Of a DNA stretch of 12,311 nt, positions 7,630 through 12,311 are shown one piece after another. Every line of letters starts with the position of its first letter. Positions within the stretch are counted from its first letter, which is position 1. The notes beneath the pieces were generated by a model, which saw nothing but the letters and a program-made list of their open reading frames with translations, ran no database searches and was not told the DNA's origin. The translations under genes were made by a program, and so were the position numbers. The DNA comes from Roseburia sp. (GTDB lineage: Bacteria; Bacillota_A; Clostridia; Lachnospirales; Lachnospiraceae): assembly GCA_019411365.1 (NCBI GenBank), contig DXQT01000055.1, forward strand, positions 1 to 12,311, read 5' to 3'.

Positions 7630-8945
7630 TGCTGGAAACACTCCGTAATGCATTCAAGATTAAAGATATTCGAAACAGAATTATTTTTACATTTCTCATG
7701 TTAGTTGTAATCAGGATCGGAAGCCAGCTTCCGATTCCTGGTGTTAACAATGAACTGTTTTCAAACTGGTTTGCAAGTCAGACCGCAGATGGAATGGGAT
7801 TTTTTGATGCAATTACCGGTGGATCATTCTATAACATGTCAATCTTTGCATTGAACATTACACCGTATATTACTTCATCCATTATTATGCAGCTTCTCAC
7901 TATCGCAATTCCAAAATTGGAAGAGATGCAGCGTGACGGAGAAGAAGGACGTAAAAAGATTGCAGAGATTACCAGATATCTTACCGTAGCTCTTGCCTTG
8001 ATCGAGGCGATTGCAATGGCAATCAGCTTTAAGAGAGGTCAGATGTTACAGAGTGATGGTATTCTTACAATTATTATGGTTATCTTCACATTAACTGCAG
8101 GATCAGCAGTACTAATGTGGATCGGTGAACGTATTACAGAAAAAGGTGTTGGAAATGGTATCTCTATCGTACTTACCATTAACATCATCTCCCGTGTTCC
8201 AAATGATATGGGAACACTGTATCAGCAGTTCATCACAGGAAAATCCATACCGAAGGGAATTCTTGCGGCAGTGATCATTATTGCAATTATTGTTGCAATG
8301 GTCGTATTTGTCGTATTCTTACAGGGCGGTGAGAGAAGAATTCCGGTTCAGTATTCCAAAAAGATTCAGGGAAGAAAACAGGTTGGCGGACAGTCAACAT
8401 ATATCCCATTAAAGGTTAATACCGGCGGCGTTATCCCGGTTATCTTTGCACAGTCTCTGTTGCAGACACCGGTTATCATTGCAAGTCTTCTTGGAAAAGG
8501 AAACGGAACCGGTATCGGAAGCAAGATTTTAAAAGGAATGTCTCAGTCAAACTGGTGCAATCCAAAAGAGCCGGTTTATTCCATCGGACTGGTGGTATAT
8601 ATCGTACTCATCATTGCTTTCGCTTACTTCTATACTTCAATTACATTCAATCCATTAGAGATTGCTAATAATATGAAGAAAGCCGGCGGATTTATTCCGG
8701 GTATCAGACCTGGTAAACCAACCAGTGATTATCTGAACCGAATGTTAAATTACATCGTATTTATAGGAGCAGTAGCACTTGCATTTATCGCATTTGTCCC
8801 GATTTTCTTCAACGGAGTGTTCGGTGCAGATGTATCGTTCGGTGGAACATCTATCATCATTATCGTAGGTGTTGTCATTGAGACATTAAAACAGATCGAA
8901 TCACAGATGCGTGTTCGTTACTATAAGGGATTTTTAAATGATTAA
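7629..8945 (+). CDS. secY: Protein translocase subunit SecY
   Basis: SecY is the channel-forming subunit of the SecYEG translocon in the cytoplasmic membrane, through which SecA or ribosomes drive secretory and membrane proteins. The 438-residue product shows about ten hydrophobic segments, at roughly residues 18-37, 74-95, 115-135, 145-165, 176-190, 210-232, 265-289, 316-337, 372-395 and 405-420. Family motifs include RIGSQLPIPGV near the first segment, the plug region about 57-72, GVGNGISI about 173-180, and GGFIPGIRPGKPT (353-365), whose Arg360 lies in the cytoplasmic loop that contacts SecA. The start overlaps the rplO stop by one base with no strong site of its own beyond sequence within rplO. 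A perfect palindrome begins at its stop codon. Confidence 0.98.
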   Translation: MLETLRNAFKIKDIRNRIIFTFLMLVVIRIGSQLPIPGVNNELFSNWFASQTADGMGFFDAITGGSFYNMSIFALNITPYITSSIIMQLLTIAIPKLEEMQRDGEEGRKKIAEITRYLTVALALIEAIAMAISFKRGQMLQSDGILTIIMVIFTLTAGSAVLMWIGERITEKGVGNGISIVLTINIISRVPNDMGTLYQQFITGKSIPKGILAAVIIIAIIVAMVVFVVFLQGGERRIPVQYSKKIQGRKQVGGQSTYIPLKVNTGGVIPVIFAQSLLQTPVIIASLLGKGNGTGIGSKILKGMSQSNWCNPKEPVYSIGLVVYIVLIIAFAYFYTSITFNPLEIANNMKKAGGFIPGIRPGKPTSDYLNRMLNYIVFIGAVALAFIAFVPIFFNGVFGADVSFGGTSIIIIVGVVIETLKQIESQMRVRYYKGFLND

Positions 8946-8967
8946 TCTGACAGCATGCTGTCAGATT
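8944..8967. repeat. 24-bp perfect palindrome at the secY stop
   Basis: The 24 bases are their own exact reverse complement, centred on GCATGC and starting within the secY stop codon (TAA, 8943-8945). In RNA this folds into a ten-base-pair stem with a CATG loop. No T-run follows, so termination alone is not an obvious role. An mRNA 3'-end stabiliser, a processing site or a DNA-binding site are the alternatives. Confidence 0.7.
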
Positions 8968-8978
8968 GGCAAAGGAGC

Positions 8979-9005
8979 AACGCTGGGCTTTTTAAGTTCA
9001 GCGTT
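8979..9005 (+). terminator. 12-bp hairpin after secY, possible weak terminator
   Basis: Bases 8979-8990 pair with 8994-9005 around a TTT triloop, with two G-T wobbles and ten Watson-Crick pairs. The following bases, ACTTTCCTATT, are only moderately T-rich, so termination is likely to be partial. It would lower transcription from the ribosomal genes into adk and map, or serve as an mRNA end after processing. Confidence 0.45.
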
Positions 9006-9064
9006 ACTTTCCTATTAAGCGATATTTGTATGATGAAGGTATTTTGGACAATGGAGGTATTGCT

Positions 9065-9097
9065 GTGAAAAATAAGATTTTTCACACGCAAGATTAG
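9065..9097 (+). CDS. Possible ten-residue leader peptide before adk
   Basis: A GTG at 9065 opens a ten-codon frame ([10 protein letters not shown]) ending in TAG at 9095-9097. It is preceded by GGAGG at 9053-9057 with an ideal 7-nt spacing, as good as the sites of the real genes around it. The first codons also form a hairpin of ten base pairs (9064-9073 with 9077-9086, AAG loop). Translation of the frame would open this hairpin, which could influence ribosome access or RNA stability ahead of adk. The context around the GTG closely resembles the rpmJ start, so it could instead be a remnant. No homologue is known to me; coding status is uncertain. Confidence 0.3.
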   Translation: MKNKIFHTQD

Positions 9098-9100
9098 TGC

Positions 9101-9126
9101 TTACGCACAAAGCTTGAGATGCGTAA
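9101..9126 (+). promoter_or_regulatory. Hairpin in the adk leader
   Basis: TTACGCA (9101-9107) pairs exactly with TGCGTAA (9120-9126) around a 12-base loop. It ends 11 nt before the adk ribosome binding site GGAAGGGAG (9138-9146). It follows directly after the possible leader peptide. A role in adk translation is conceivable but untested. No convincing promoter was found in 8946-9152; the best -10-like match, TATGAT at 9029-9034, lacks a good -35. Confidence 0.3.
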
Positions 9127-9152
9127 AAAACAACGCAGGAAGGGAGAATTTT

Positions 9153-9797
9153 ATGAAGATTATCATGTTAGGAGCTCCGGGAGCAGGAAAAGGAACACAG
9201 GCAAAACAGATTGCTGATAAATATCATATTCCGCATATCTCAACAGGAGATATTTTCCGTGCGAACATCAAAAACGGAACCGAACTTGGAAATAAAGCAA
9301 AACAGTATATGGATCAGGGCTTATTAGTGCCGGATGAGCTGACCTGCGATCTTGTTATGGACAGAATCAAACAGGATGACTGTGAGAATGGATTTGTACT
9401 TGATGGTTTTCCAAGGACCATTCCACAGGCAGAAGCACTTACAGCTGCACTTGAGAAGATCAATGAAAAAATGGATTATGCGATTGATGTAGATGTACCG
9501 GATGAGAACATCGTAAACCGTATGAGCGGAAGACGTGCTTGTTTAAACTGTGGTGCTACATACCACATTGTTTCCATTCCGACAAAGGTGGAGGGAATCT
9601 GCGACAGATGCGGACAGCCGGTTGTCTTAAGAGATGATGATAAACCGGAGACCGTTCAGAAGAGACTTACCGTATATCATGAGCAGACCCAGCCATTGAT
9701 CGATTATTACAAAAAACAGAGTATCTTAAAAACAGTTGACGGTACGCAGCCGATGGAAAAGGTATTTGCAGATATCGTTGCGATTTTAGGCGAGTAG
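9153..9797 (+). CDS. adk: Adenylate kinase
   Basis: Adenylate kinase catalyses ATP + AMP to 2 ADP in the cytoplasm and sets the adenylate energy charge. The 214-residue product is of the long type. The P-loop GAPGAGKG is at residues 7-14, the AMP-binding STGD at 30-33 and the DGFPRT motif with Arg88 at 84-89. The LID domain (about residues 125-163) carries Cys130, Cys133, Cys150 and Cys153, the structural zinc site common in Gram-positive enzymes. The ATG at 9153 is chosen over an in-frame upstream start at 9114, because GGAAGGGAG ends 6 nt before it and [10 protein letters not shown] is the standard N-terminus. It sits after secY, as in most Bacillota, and 13 nt before map. Confidence 0.97.
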   Translation: MKIIMLGAPGAGKGTQAKQIADKYHIPHISTGDIFRANIKNGTELGNKAKQYMDQGLLVPDELTCDLVMDRIKQDDCENGFVLDGFPRTIPQAEALTAALEKINEKMDYAIDVDVPDENIVNRMSGRRACLNCGATYHIVSIPTKVEGICDRCGQPVVLRDDDKPETVQKRLTVYHEQTQPLIDYYKKQSILKTVDGTQPMEKVFADIVAILGE

Positions 9798-9810
9798 AGG
9801 AACCGGAGTA

Positions 9811-10608
9811 ATGGCTGTAACAATAAAATCTTCCCAGGAAATAGAACTGATGCGCCAGGCAGGAAAAATCCTTGCAAAGGTGCATGAGGGATTAAAAAAA
9901 GAATTAAACCCCGGAATGTCGACACTTGATATTGACAGGATTGGGGAGGAAATGATTCGGAGTTTTGGATGCGAACCATCTTTTAAGAATTATCAGGGAT
10001 ATCCGGCATCCGTCTGTGTCTCCATCAATGAAGAAGTTGTACACGGGATTCCGCGCAAAGACAGAATCATTGAAGAGGGAGATATTGTGAGTCTTGATAC
10101 CGGCGTGATTTATAAGGGGTATCAGTCAGATGCCGCAAGAACACATGGTGTAGGTGAGATCACTGAGGATGCAAGACTTCTGATCGAACGTACCAGACAG
10201 AGCTTTTTTGAAGGAATGAAATATGCGGTGGCAGGAAATCATCTGCATGATATTTCCGGTGCAATCGGTGATTATGCCGAGAGTTTTGGCTATGGTGTGG
10301 TACGGGATTTATGTGGACACGGAATCGGTACACATATGCATGAGGATCCGGAGATCCCAAATTACCGCAAATTCCGCAGGGGCATTAAGCTGAGAGCCGG
10401 AATGACATTAGCGGTGGAACCGATGATAAATCTGGGAACAGAAAGAGTCGTATGGATGGATGATGACTGGACGGTCGTCACACAGGATATGGATCTGTCG
10501 GCTCATTATGAAAATACCATCCTGATTCGGGAAGGAAAACCGGAGATATTATCACTTACGGATTCTGAGATCGCCGAAGGAATCTGGAGTAATGATCCAA
10601 TTCTGTAA
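9811..10608 (+). CDS. map: Methionine aminopeptidase, type I
   Basis: This cytosolic metalloenzyme removes the initiator methionine from nascent proteins when the second residue is small. The 265-residue product has the pita-bread fold signatures. The two-metal ligands can be placed at Asp96, Asp107, His170, Glu203 and Glu234, with the substrate-contacting His78 in VVHGIP. Supporting motifs are SLDTGVIYKGYQSDAARTH, GHGIGTHMHEDPEIPNY and EPMINLG. It is type I, without the long insert of type II. The ribosome binding site is modest (AGAGG or GGAG just before the ATG), only 13 nt after adk, so coupling with adk is likely. All catalytic residues are present. Confidence 0.96.
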   Translation: MAVTIKSSQEIELMRQAGKILAKVHEGLKKELNPGMSTLDIDRIGEEMIRSFGCEPSFKNYQGYPASVCVSINEEVVHGIPRKDRIIEEGDIVSLDTGVIYKGYQSDAARTHGVGEITEDARLLIERTRQSFFEGMKYAVAGNHLHDISGAIGDYAESFGYGVVRDLCGHGIGTHMHEDPEIPNYRKFRRGIKLRAGMTLAVEPMINLGTERVVWMDDDWTVVTQDMDLSAHYENTILIREGKPEILSLTDSEIAEGIWSNDPIL

Positions 10609-10642
10609 AGCATATAGAAAAGAACCGGAGGATATTTCAGAA

Positions 10643-10906
10643 ATGGAATTTGCAAGATCCAAGTCGGGACACGACAAAAATCAGATTTATCTTATCAAAG
10701 AAAAAGATGAAAAATTTGTATATCTGGTAAACGGAACGCCCCGTACCCTGGATATGCCAAAGAAAAAAAATGCAAAGCATATTCAGATTATCAAAAATCT
10801 ACCGATAGAAGTTACGGAGATTTTGGAAGAAAACTTATCAGATCTTACAGTAAAAAGAGCAATCAAACAGTACTGCCAAATGAATGAGGGCAGACAGGAA
10901 TCATAA
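10643..10906 (+). CDS. KOW-domain RNA-binding protein, L14e-like
   Basis: This small basic protein belongs to the KOW/L14e-like group often encoded between map and infA in Bacillota; its function is not settled. The start at 10643 gives 87 residues beginning MEFARSKSGHDKNQIYLI, as expected for the family. The N-terminal half is a KOW-like beta-barrel, with YLVNG near residue 34 followed by TLDMPKKKNAKHIQIIKNL. The C-terminal part is predicted helical (SDLTVKRAIKQYCQMNEG). CGGAGG (10626-10631) lies 11 nt before this ATG. An upstream in-frame ATG at 10592 would overlap map by 17 nt and add 17 residues; it is less likely but not excluded. It probably acts at the ribosome or on rRNA, by analogy and context. 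Confidence 0.85.
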   Translation: MEFARSKSGHDKNQIYLIKEKDEKFVYLVNGTPRTLDMPKKKNAKHIQIIKNLPIEVTEILEENLSDLTVKRAIKQYCQMNEGRQES

Positions 10907-10924
10907 AACAGGAGGATTTATTCA

Positions 10925-11143
10925 ATGTCAAAAGCAGACGTAATTGAGGTAGAAGGAACCGTTGTTGAGAAACTCCCGAATGCATTTTTCAAGGTGGAGT
11001 TAGAGAATGGACATCAGATTTTAGCAACTATCAGCGGAAAACTTCGCATGAACTTTATTCGTATTTTACCGGGTGATAAAGTTACCATCGAGATGTCTCC
11101 ATATGACCTGACAAAGGGAAGAATCATCTGGAGAGACAAATAA
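10925..11143 (+). CDS. infA: Translation initiation factor IF-1
   Basis: IF-1 is a single OB-fold protein that binds the 30S A site during initiation and supports IF-2 and IF-3. The 72-residue product is the exact usual length. It begins [34 protein letters not shown] and carries the signature [39 protein letters not shown] precedes the ATG at normal spacing. It is 18 nt after the KOW gene, and its stop codon is inside a hairpin that marks the end of this block before the rpmJ promoter. Confidence 0.98.
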   Translation: MSKADVIEVEGTVVEKLPNAFFKVELENGHQILATISGKLRMNFIRILPGDKVTIEMSPYDLTKGRIIWRDK

Positions 11144-11165
11144 GATTTTTATGAAAGATCTTATT
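11139..11165 (+). other. 12-bp hairpin over the infA stop codon
   Basis: Bases 11139-11150 pair with 11154-11165 around an ATG triloop, with a single G-T wobble (11147/11157). The infA stop (11141-11143) is in the left arm. The stem is AT-rich and followed by CAAAAAAATAG, not by T, so it is not a typical plus-strand terminator. Confidence 0.6.
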
Positions 11166-11176
11166 CAAAAAAATAG

Positions 11177-11206
11177 TTGACTTCTAAACAGTGTCCGTGC
11201 TATAAT
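11177..11206 (+). promoter_or_regulatory. Extended -10 promoter for rpmJ and the alpha operon
   Basis: TTGACT (11177-11182) and TATAAT (11201-11206) are 18 bases apart. The -10 is preceded by TGC, an extended -10 element. This is the best promoter match in the window. Transcription would begin about 11212-11214, giving an rpmJ leader of about 88 nt and probably driving rpmJ, rpsM, rpsK and later alpha-operon genes apart from the spc transcript. Confidence 0.75.
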
Positions 11207-11220
11207 GCTAAACGGACACT
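11190..11220. promoter_or_regulatory. 8-bp inverted repeat around the rpmJ -10 box
   Basis: AGTGTCCG (11190-11197) and CGGACACT (11213-11220) are perfect inverted copies separated by 15 bases holding the -10 box. The symmetric placement over the -10 and the predicted start site suits a repressor operator. Alternatively, in read-through RNA from infA it is an eight-base-pair hairpin followed by TTTTGG, a possible terminator of the upstream operon. Both readings fit the sequence. Confidence 0.5.
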
Positions 11221-11233
11221 TTTGGATAGTGCC

Positions 11234-11271
11234 TTTTTGTGCGTGCGCATTTTGCTGCAACAGCACAGAAA
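11234..11271 (+). promoter_or_regulatory. Long hairpin in the rpmJ leader
   Basis: TTTTTGTGC (11234-11242) pairs with GCACAGAAA (11263-11271), including one G-T pair. Above a small internal loop, TGCGCA (11244-11249) pairs with TGC and GCA (11253-11259) with one bulged T and a TTT loop. That makes about 15 base pairs in all. The hairpin ends roughly 17 nt before the rpmJ ribosome binding site. It may stabilise the leader or control rpmJ. The pairing is drawn by eye. Confidence 0.4.
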
Positions 11272-11300
11272 AGAGCCTTGTTAAGAAAGGAGGATTTGCT

Positions 11301-11414
11301 GTGAAGGTAAGATCATCAGTTAAACCTATTTGCGAAAAATGCAAAGTCATCAAGAGAAAAGGAAGCATCAGAATTATCTGTGAGAATCCGAAACACAAAC
11401 AGAGACAGGGCTGA
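11301..11414 (+). CDS. rpmJ: 50S ribosomal protein L36
   Basis: L36 is the smallest large-subunit protein and binds 23S rRNA through a zinc ribbon. The 37-residue product [20 protein letters not shown]... has the usual length. It keeps the zinc ligands Cys11, Cys14, Cys27 and His32, so it is the C+ type. The start codon is GTG, 7 nt after AAAGGAGG. A longer in-frame ATG at 11205 lies within the -10 box and is rejected. It heads a transcription unit with its own promoter and is followed by a hairpin over its stop codon and a 347-nt spacer before rpsM. Confidence 0.97.
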   Translation: MKVRSSVKPICEKCKVIKRKGSIRIICENPKHKQRQG

Positions 11415-11429
11415 TTCAGTTCTTGTCTT
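11402..11429 (+). terminator. Hairpin over the rpmJ stop, possible terminator
   Basis: Bases 11402-11413 pair with 11417-11429 around an ATT loop, allowing three or four G-T pairs and one bulged T (11420). The rpmJ stop codon (11412-11414) is in the stem and loop. The sequence after it, ATTTGTG, is partly T-rich, so partial termination is possible. A second weak stem with TTTTT (11453-11461) follows. Confidence 0.4.
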
Positions 11430-11489
11430 ATTTGTGCGAATGGGGTAATATGCGCATTTTTAATGAGCTAAAACCCGCCAAATTATGTG

Positions 11490-11563
11490 CGGCTGCAGTG
11501 GAACGCCTGGTAGGGTTGTTCACACTGTTATCATAATCAAACAGCCGGGATAGCTGCTTTTTT
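11490..11563 (+). promoter_or_regulatory. Attenuator-like structure upstream of rpsM
   Basis: AAACAGC (11539-11545) can pair with GCTG plus TTT (11553-11560, one bulged C). With the six T bases at 11558-11563 it looks like a modest intrinsic terminator. CAGCCG (11542-11547), which includes part of its left arm, is also exactly complementary to CGGCTG (11490-11495), so the two folds exclude each other, as terminator and antiterminator do. This is part of the 347-nt gap 11415-11761, in which I see no credible gene. Confidence 0.4.
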
Positions 11564-11639
11564 ATGTCTACATACCGAGGACATAGAAGGGACATATCCA
11601 AATAAGAAGAAAGACGGATGGGACACACATTTCAGGCCG

Positions 11640-11690
11640 CTGACAACGGAGCTGTCTCAGATGATTTCTGAAATAAAGTCACAGCGTCAG
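11640..11690 (+). promoter_or_regulatory. Nested three-helix RNA element before rpsM
   Basis: Three perfect five-base-pair helices nest: CTGAC (11640-11644) with GTCAG (11686-11690); GCTGT (11651-11655) with ACAGC (11681-11685); TCAGA (11657-11661) with TCTGA (11667-11671). The first two stack directly on the 3' side and are separated by a six-base bulge (AACGGA) on the 5' side. The element ends about 55 nt before the rpsM ribosome binding site. In many bacteria the alpha operon or rpsD is controlled by S4 binding to leader RNA; this could be such a site, but I cannot match it to a known motif. Confidence 0.4.
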
Positions 11691-11761
11691 GTGATTTGAA
11701 AAATGAAACAATATAACAGGTGCAAAATGCATCGGATGAATTAATGGAGGTTAAAAAGCAC

Positions 11762-12130
11762 ATGGCTCGTATTGCAGGTGTAGATTTACCAAGAGAAAAA
11801 CGCATCGAAATCGGTTTGACATACATCTACGGAATTGGTAGAACAAGCTCTAGCCGTATCCTTGCAGCAGCAAACGTAAATCCTGATACTCGTGTCAGAG
11901 ATTTAACAGACGATGAAGTAAAGAGAATCAGCGCAGTAATCGATGAGACTCAGTTAGTAGAAGGTGATTTAAGAAGAGAGATCGCTTTCAACATCAAAAG
12001 ACTTCAGGAGATCGGATGCTATCGTGGAATCCGTCACAGAAAAGGTCTTCCGGTTCGTGGACAGAAGACAAAGACAAACGCTAGAACACGTAAGGGTCCA
12101 AAGCGCACCGTTGCAAATAAGAAAAAATAA
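11762..12130 (+). CDS. rpsM: 30S ribosomal protein S13
   Basis: S13 is in the 30S head, contacts L5 in an intersubunit bridge and reaches the P-site tRNA with its basic tail. The ATG at 11762 gives 122 residues starting [26 protein letters not shown], the canonical N-terminus. The helix-turn-helix region and the C-terminal signature [38 protein letters not shown] are complete. GGAGG (11746-11750) lies 11 nt upstream. An in-frame ATG at 11720-11764 region upstream would add 14 non-family residues. It lies 347 nt after rpmJ and 151 nt before rpsK, both long for this operon. Its last codons are repeated downstream. Confidence 0.97.
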   Translation: MARIAGVDLPREKRIEIGLTYIYGIGRTSSSRILAAANVNPDTRVRDLTDDEVKRISAVIDETQLVEGDLRREIAFNIKRLQEIGCYRGIRHRKGLPVRGQKTKTNARTRKGPKRTVANKKK

Positions 12131-12230
12131 AGTTTCCTGAGGTACGCTTTAGAGAACTGTTGCAAATAAGAAAAAATAATGCAGCATAGAGGAAGTTCTC
12201 TTTGTGTATTGTAGCAAACAAGAAGAAATC
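12110..12230 (+). repeat. Three copies of the rpsM 3' end
   Basis: The rpsM tail (12110-12130, encoding VANKKK and the stop) recurs exactly for 21 bases at 12159-12179. In that second copy the two preceding codons (AGA ACT) encode the same Arg-Thr as the gene (CGC ACC). A third copy at 12211-12228 again encodes VANKKK using GTA, AAC and AAG instead of GTT, AAT and AAA, with TCA where the stop would be. The copies lie 49 and 52 bases apart and are not in frame with rpsM. AGAGAACT (12151-12158) also pairs with AGTTCTCT (12194-12201), followed by TTTG. Confidence 0.7.
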
Positions 12231-12281
12231 ATTCGTATCAGTCGATATTTTATATTTTAGAGAAAGTAGGTTAGTTTAGAT

Positions 12282-12311
12282 ATGGCTAAAGTTACAAAAA
12301 AAGTGACAAAA
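12282..12311 (+). CDS. rpsK: 30S ribosomal protein S11, 5' fragment
   Basis: Only the first ten codons (MAKVTKKVTK) are in the window; the gene runs off the right edge. The lysine-rich start matches the S11 N-terminus of related Clostridia, and rpsK is the gene expected after rpsM. S11 is a platform protein near the 3' end of 16S rRNA. The ribosome binding site is weaker than elsewhere in the window (AAGTAGGT, one base off consensus, 11 nt before the ATG), just downstream of the rpsM-tail repeats. Confidence 0.85.
   Translation, partial: MAKVTKKVTK

Noticed and set aside
9026..9078. A promoter for adk
   Set aside because: TATGAT at 9029 and TTGGAC at 9044 each lack a partner at proper spacing, so no promoter is called.
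10592..10642. A longer N-terminus for the KOW protein
   Set aside because: It overlaps map by 17 bases and adds non-family residues; the ATG at 10643 has a better ribosome binding site. Not fully excluded.
11205..11300. An upstream in-frame ATG extension of rpmJ
   Set aside because: The ATG overlaps the -10 box, so it lies upstream of the predicted transcript start, and L36 starts at MKVR across bacteria.
1..12311. Mobile elements, CRISPR arrays, tRNA or rRNA genes, or a novel defence system
   Set aside because: No transposase, phage gene, regularly spaced repeat array, cloverleaf or accessory gene was seen; all substantial genes belong to the conserved ribosomal cluster.

Overview
This window is a stretch of the conserved bacterial ribosomal-protein supercluster: the distal S10 operon, the whole spc operon, and the start of the alpha operon. 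All genes are on the plus strand. The organism is most likely a Bacillota of class Clostridia, probably Lachnospiraceae. The reasons are the low-to-moderate GC, A/G-rich coding strand, strong AGGAGG ribosome binding sites, the adk-map-KOW protein-infA-rpmJ order between secY and rpsM, the short zinc-type S14, the C+ form of L36, an adenylate kinase with a four-cysteine lid, and an L15 N-terminus of the type I recall from Lachnospiraceae. No genus can be fixed from this alone.

Layout. 2-3086: rplB, rpsS, rplV, rpsC, rplP, rpmC (S10 part). 3113-8945: rpsQ, rplN, rplX, rplE, rpsZ (zinc-type rpsN), rpsH, rplF, rplR, rpsE, rpmD, rplO, secY (spc part). 9153-11143: adk, map, a KOW-type RNA-binding protein gene, infA. 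11301-12311: rpmJ, rpsM and the first ten codons of rpsK. Within blocks the genes are 10-30 nt apart or overlap by a few bases. The products build the 30S and 50S subunits, start translation (IF-1), export or insert proteins (SecY), trim the initiator methionine (Map) and balance adenine nucleotides (Adk).

The coding content is ordinary. The unusual material is in six gaps: rplB-rpsS (242 nt), rpsH-rplF (203 nt), secY-adk (207 nt), infA-rpmJ (157 nt), rpmJ-rpsM (347 nt) and rpsM-rpsK (151 nt). In the first five, the upstream gene's stop codon lies in or touches an RNA hairpin, mostly without a U-tract. The rplB-rpsS gap also holds three hairpins sharing a 12-nt pyrimidine-rich arm, then a good sigma-A-type promoter and a foldable leader for rpsS. 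The secY-adk gap holds a possible ten-codon leader peptide. The infA-rpmJ gap holds a strong extended -10 promoter inside an 8-bp dyad. The rpmJ-rpsM gap holds an attenuator-like structure and a compact nested hairpin. The rpsM-rpsK gap carries two decayed copies of the rpsM 3' end that still encode the S13 tail with largely synonymous differences, which looks like a recombination scar. No tRNA, rRNA, CRISPR array, insertion sequence or phage gene was seen.
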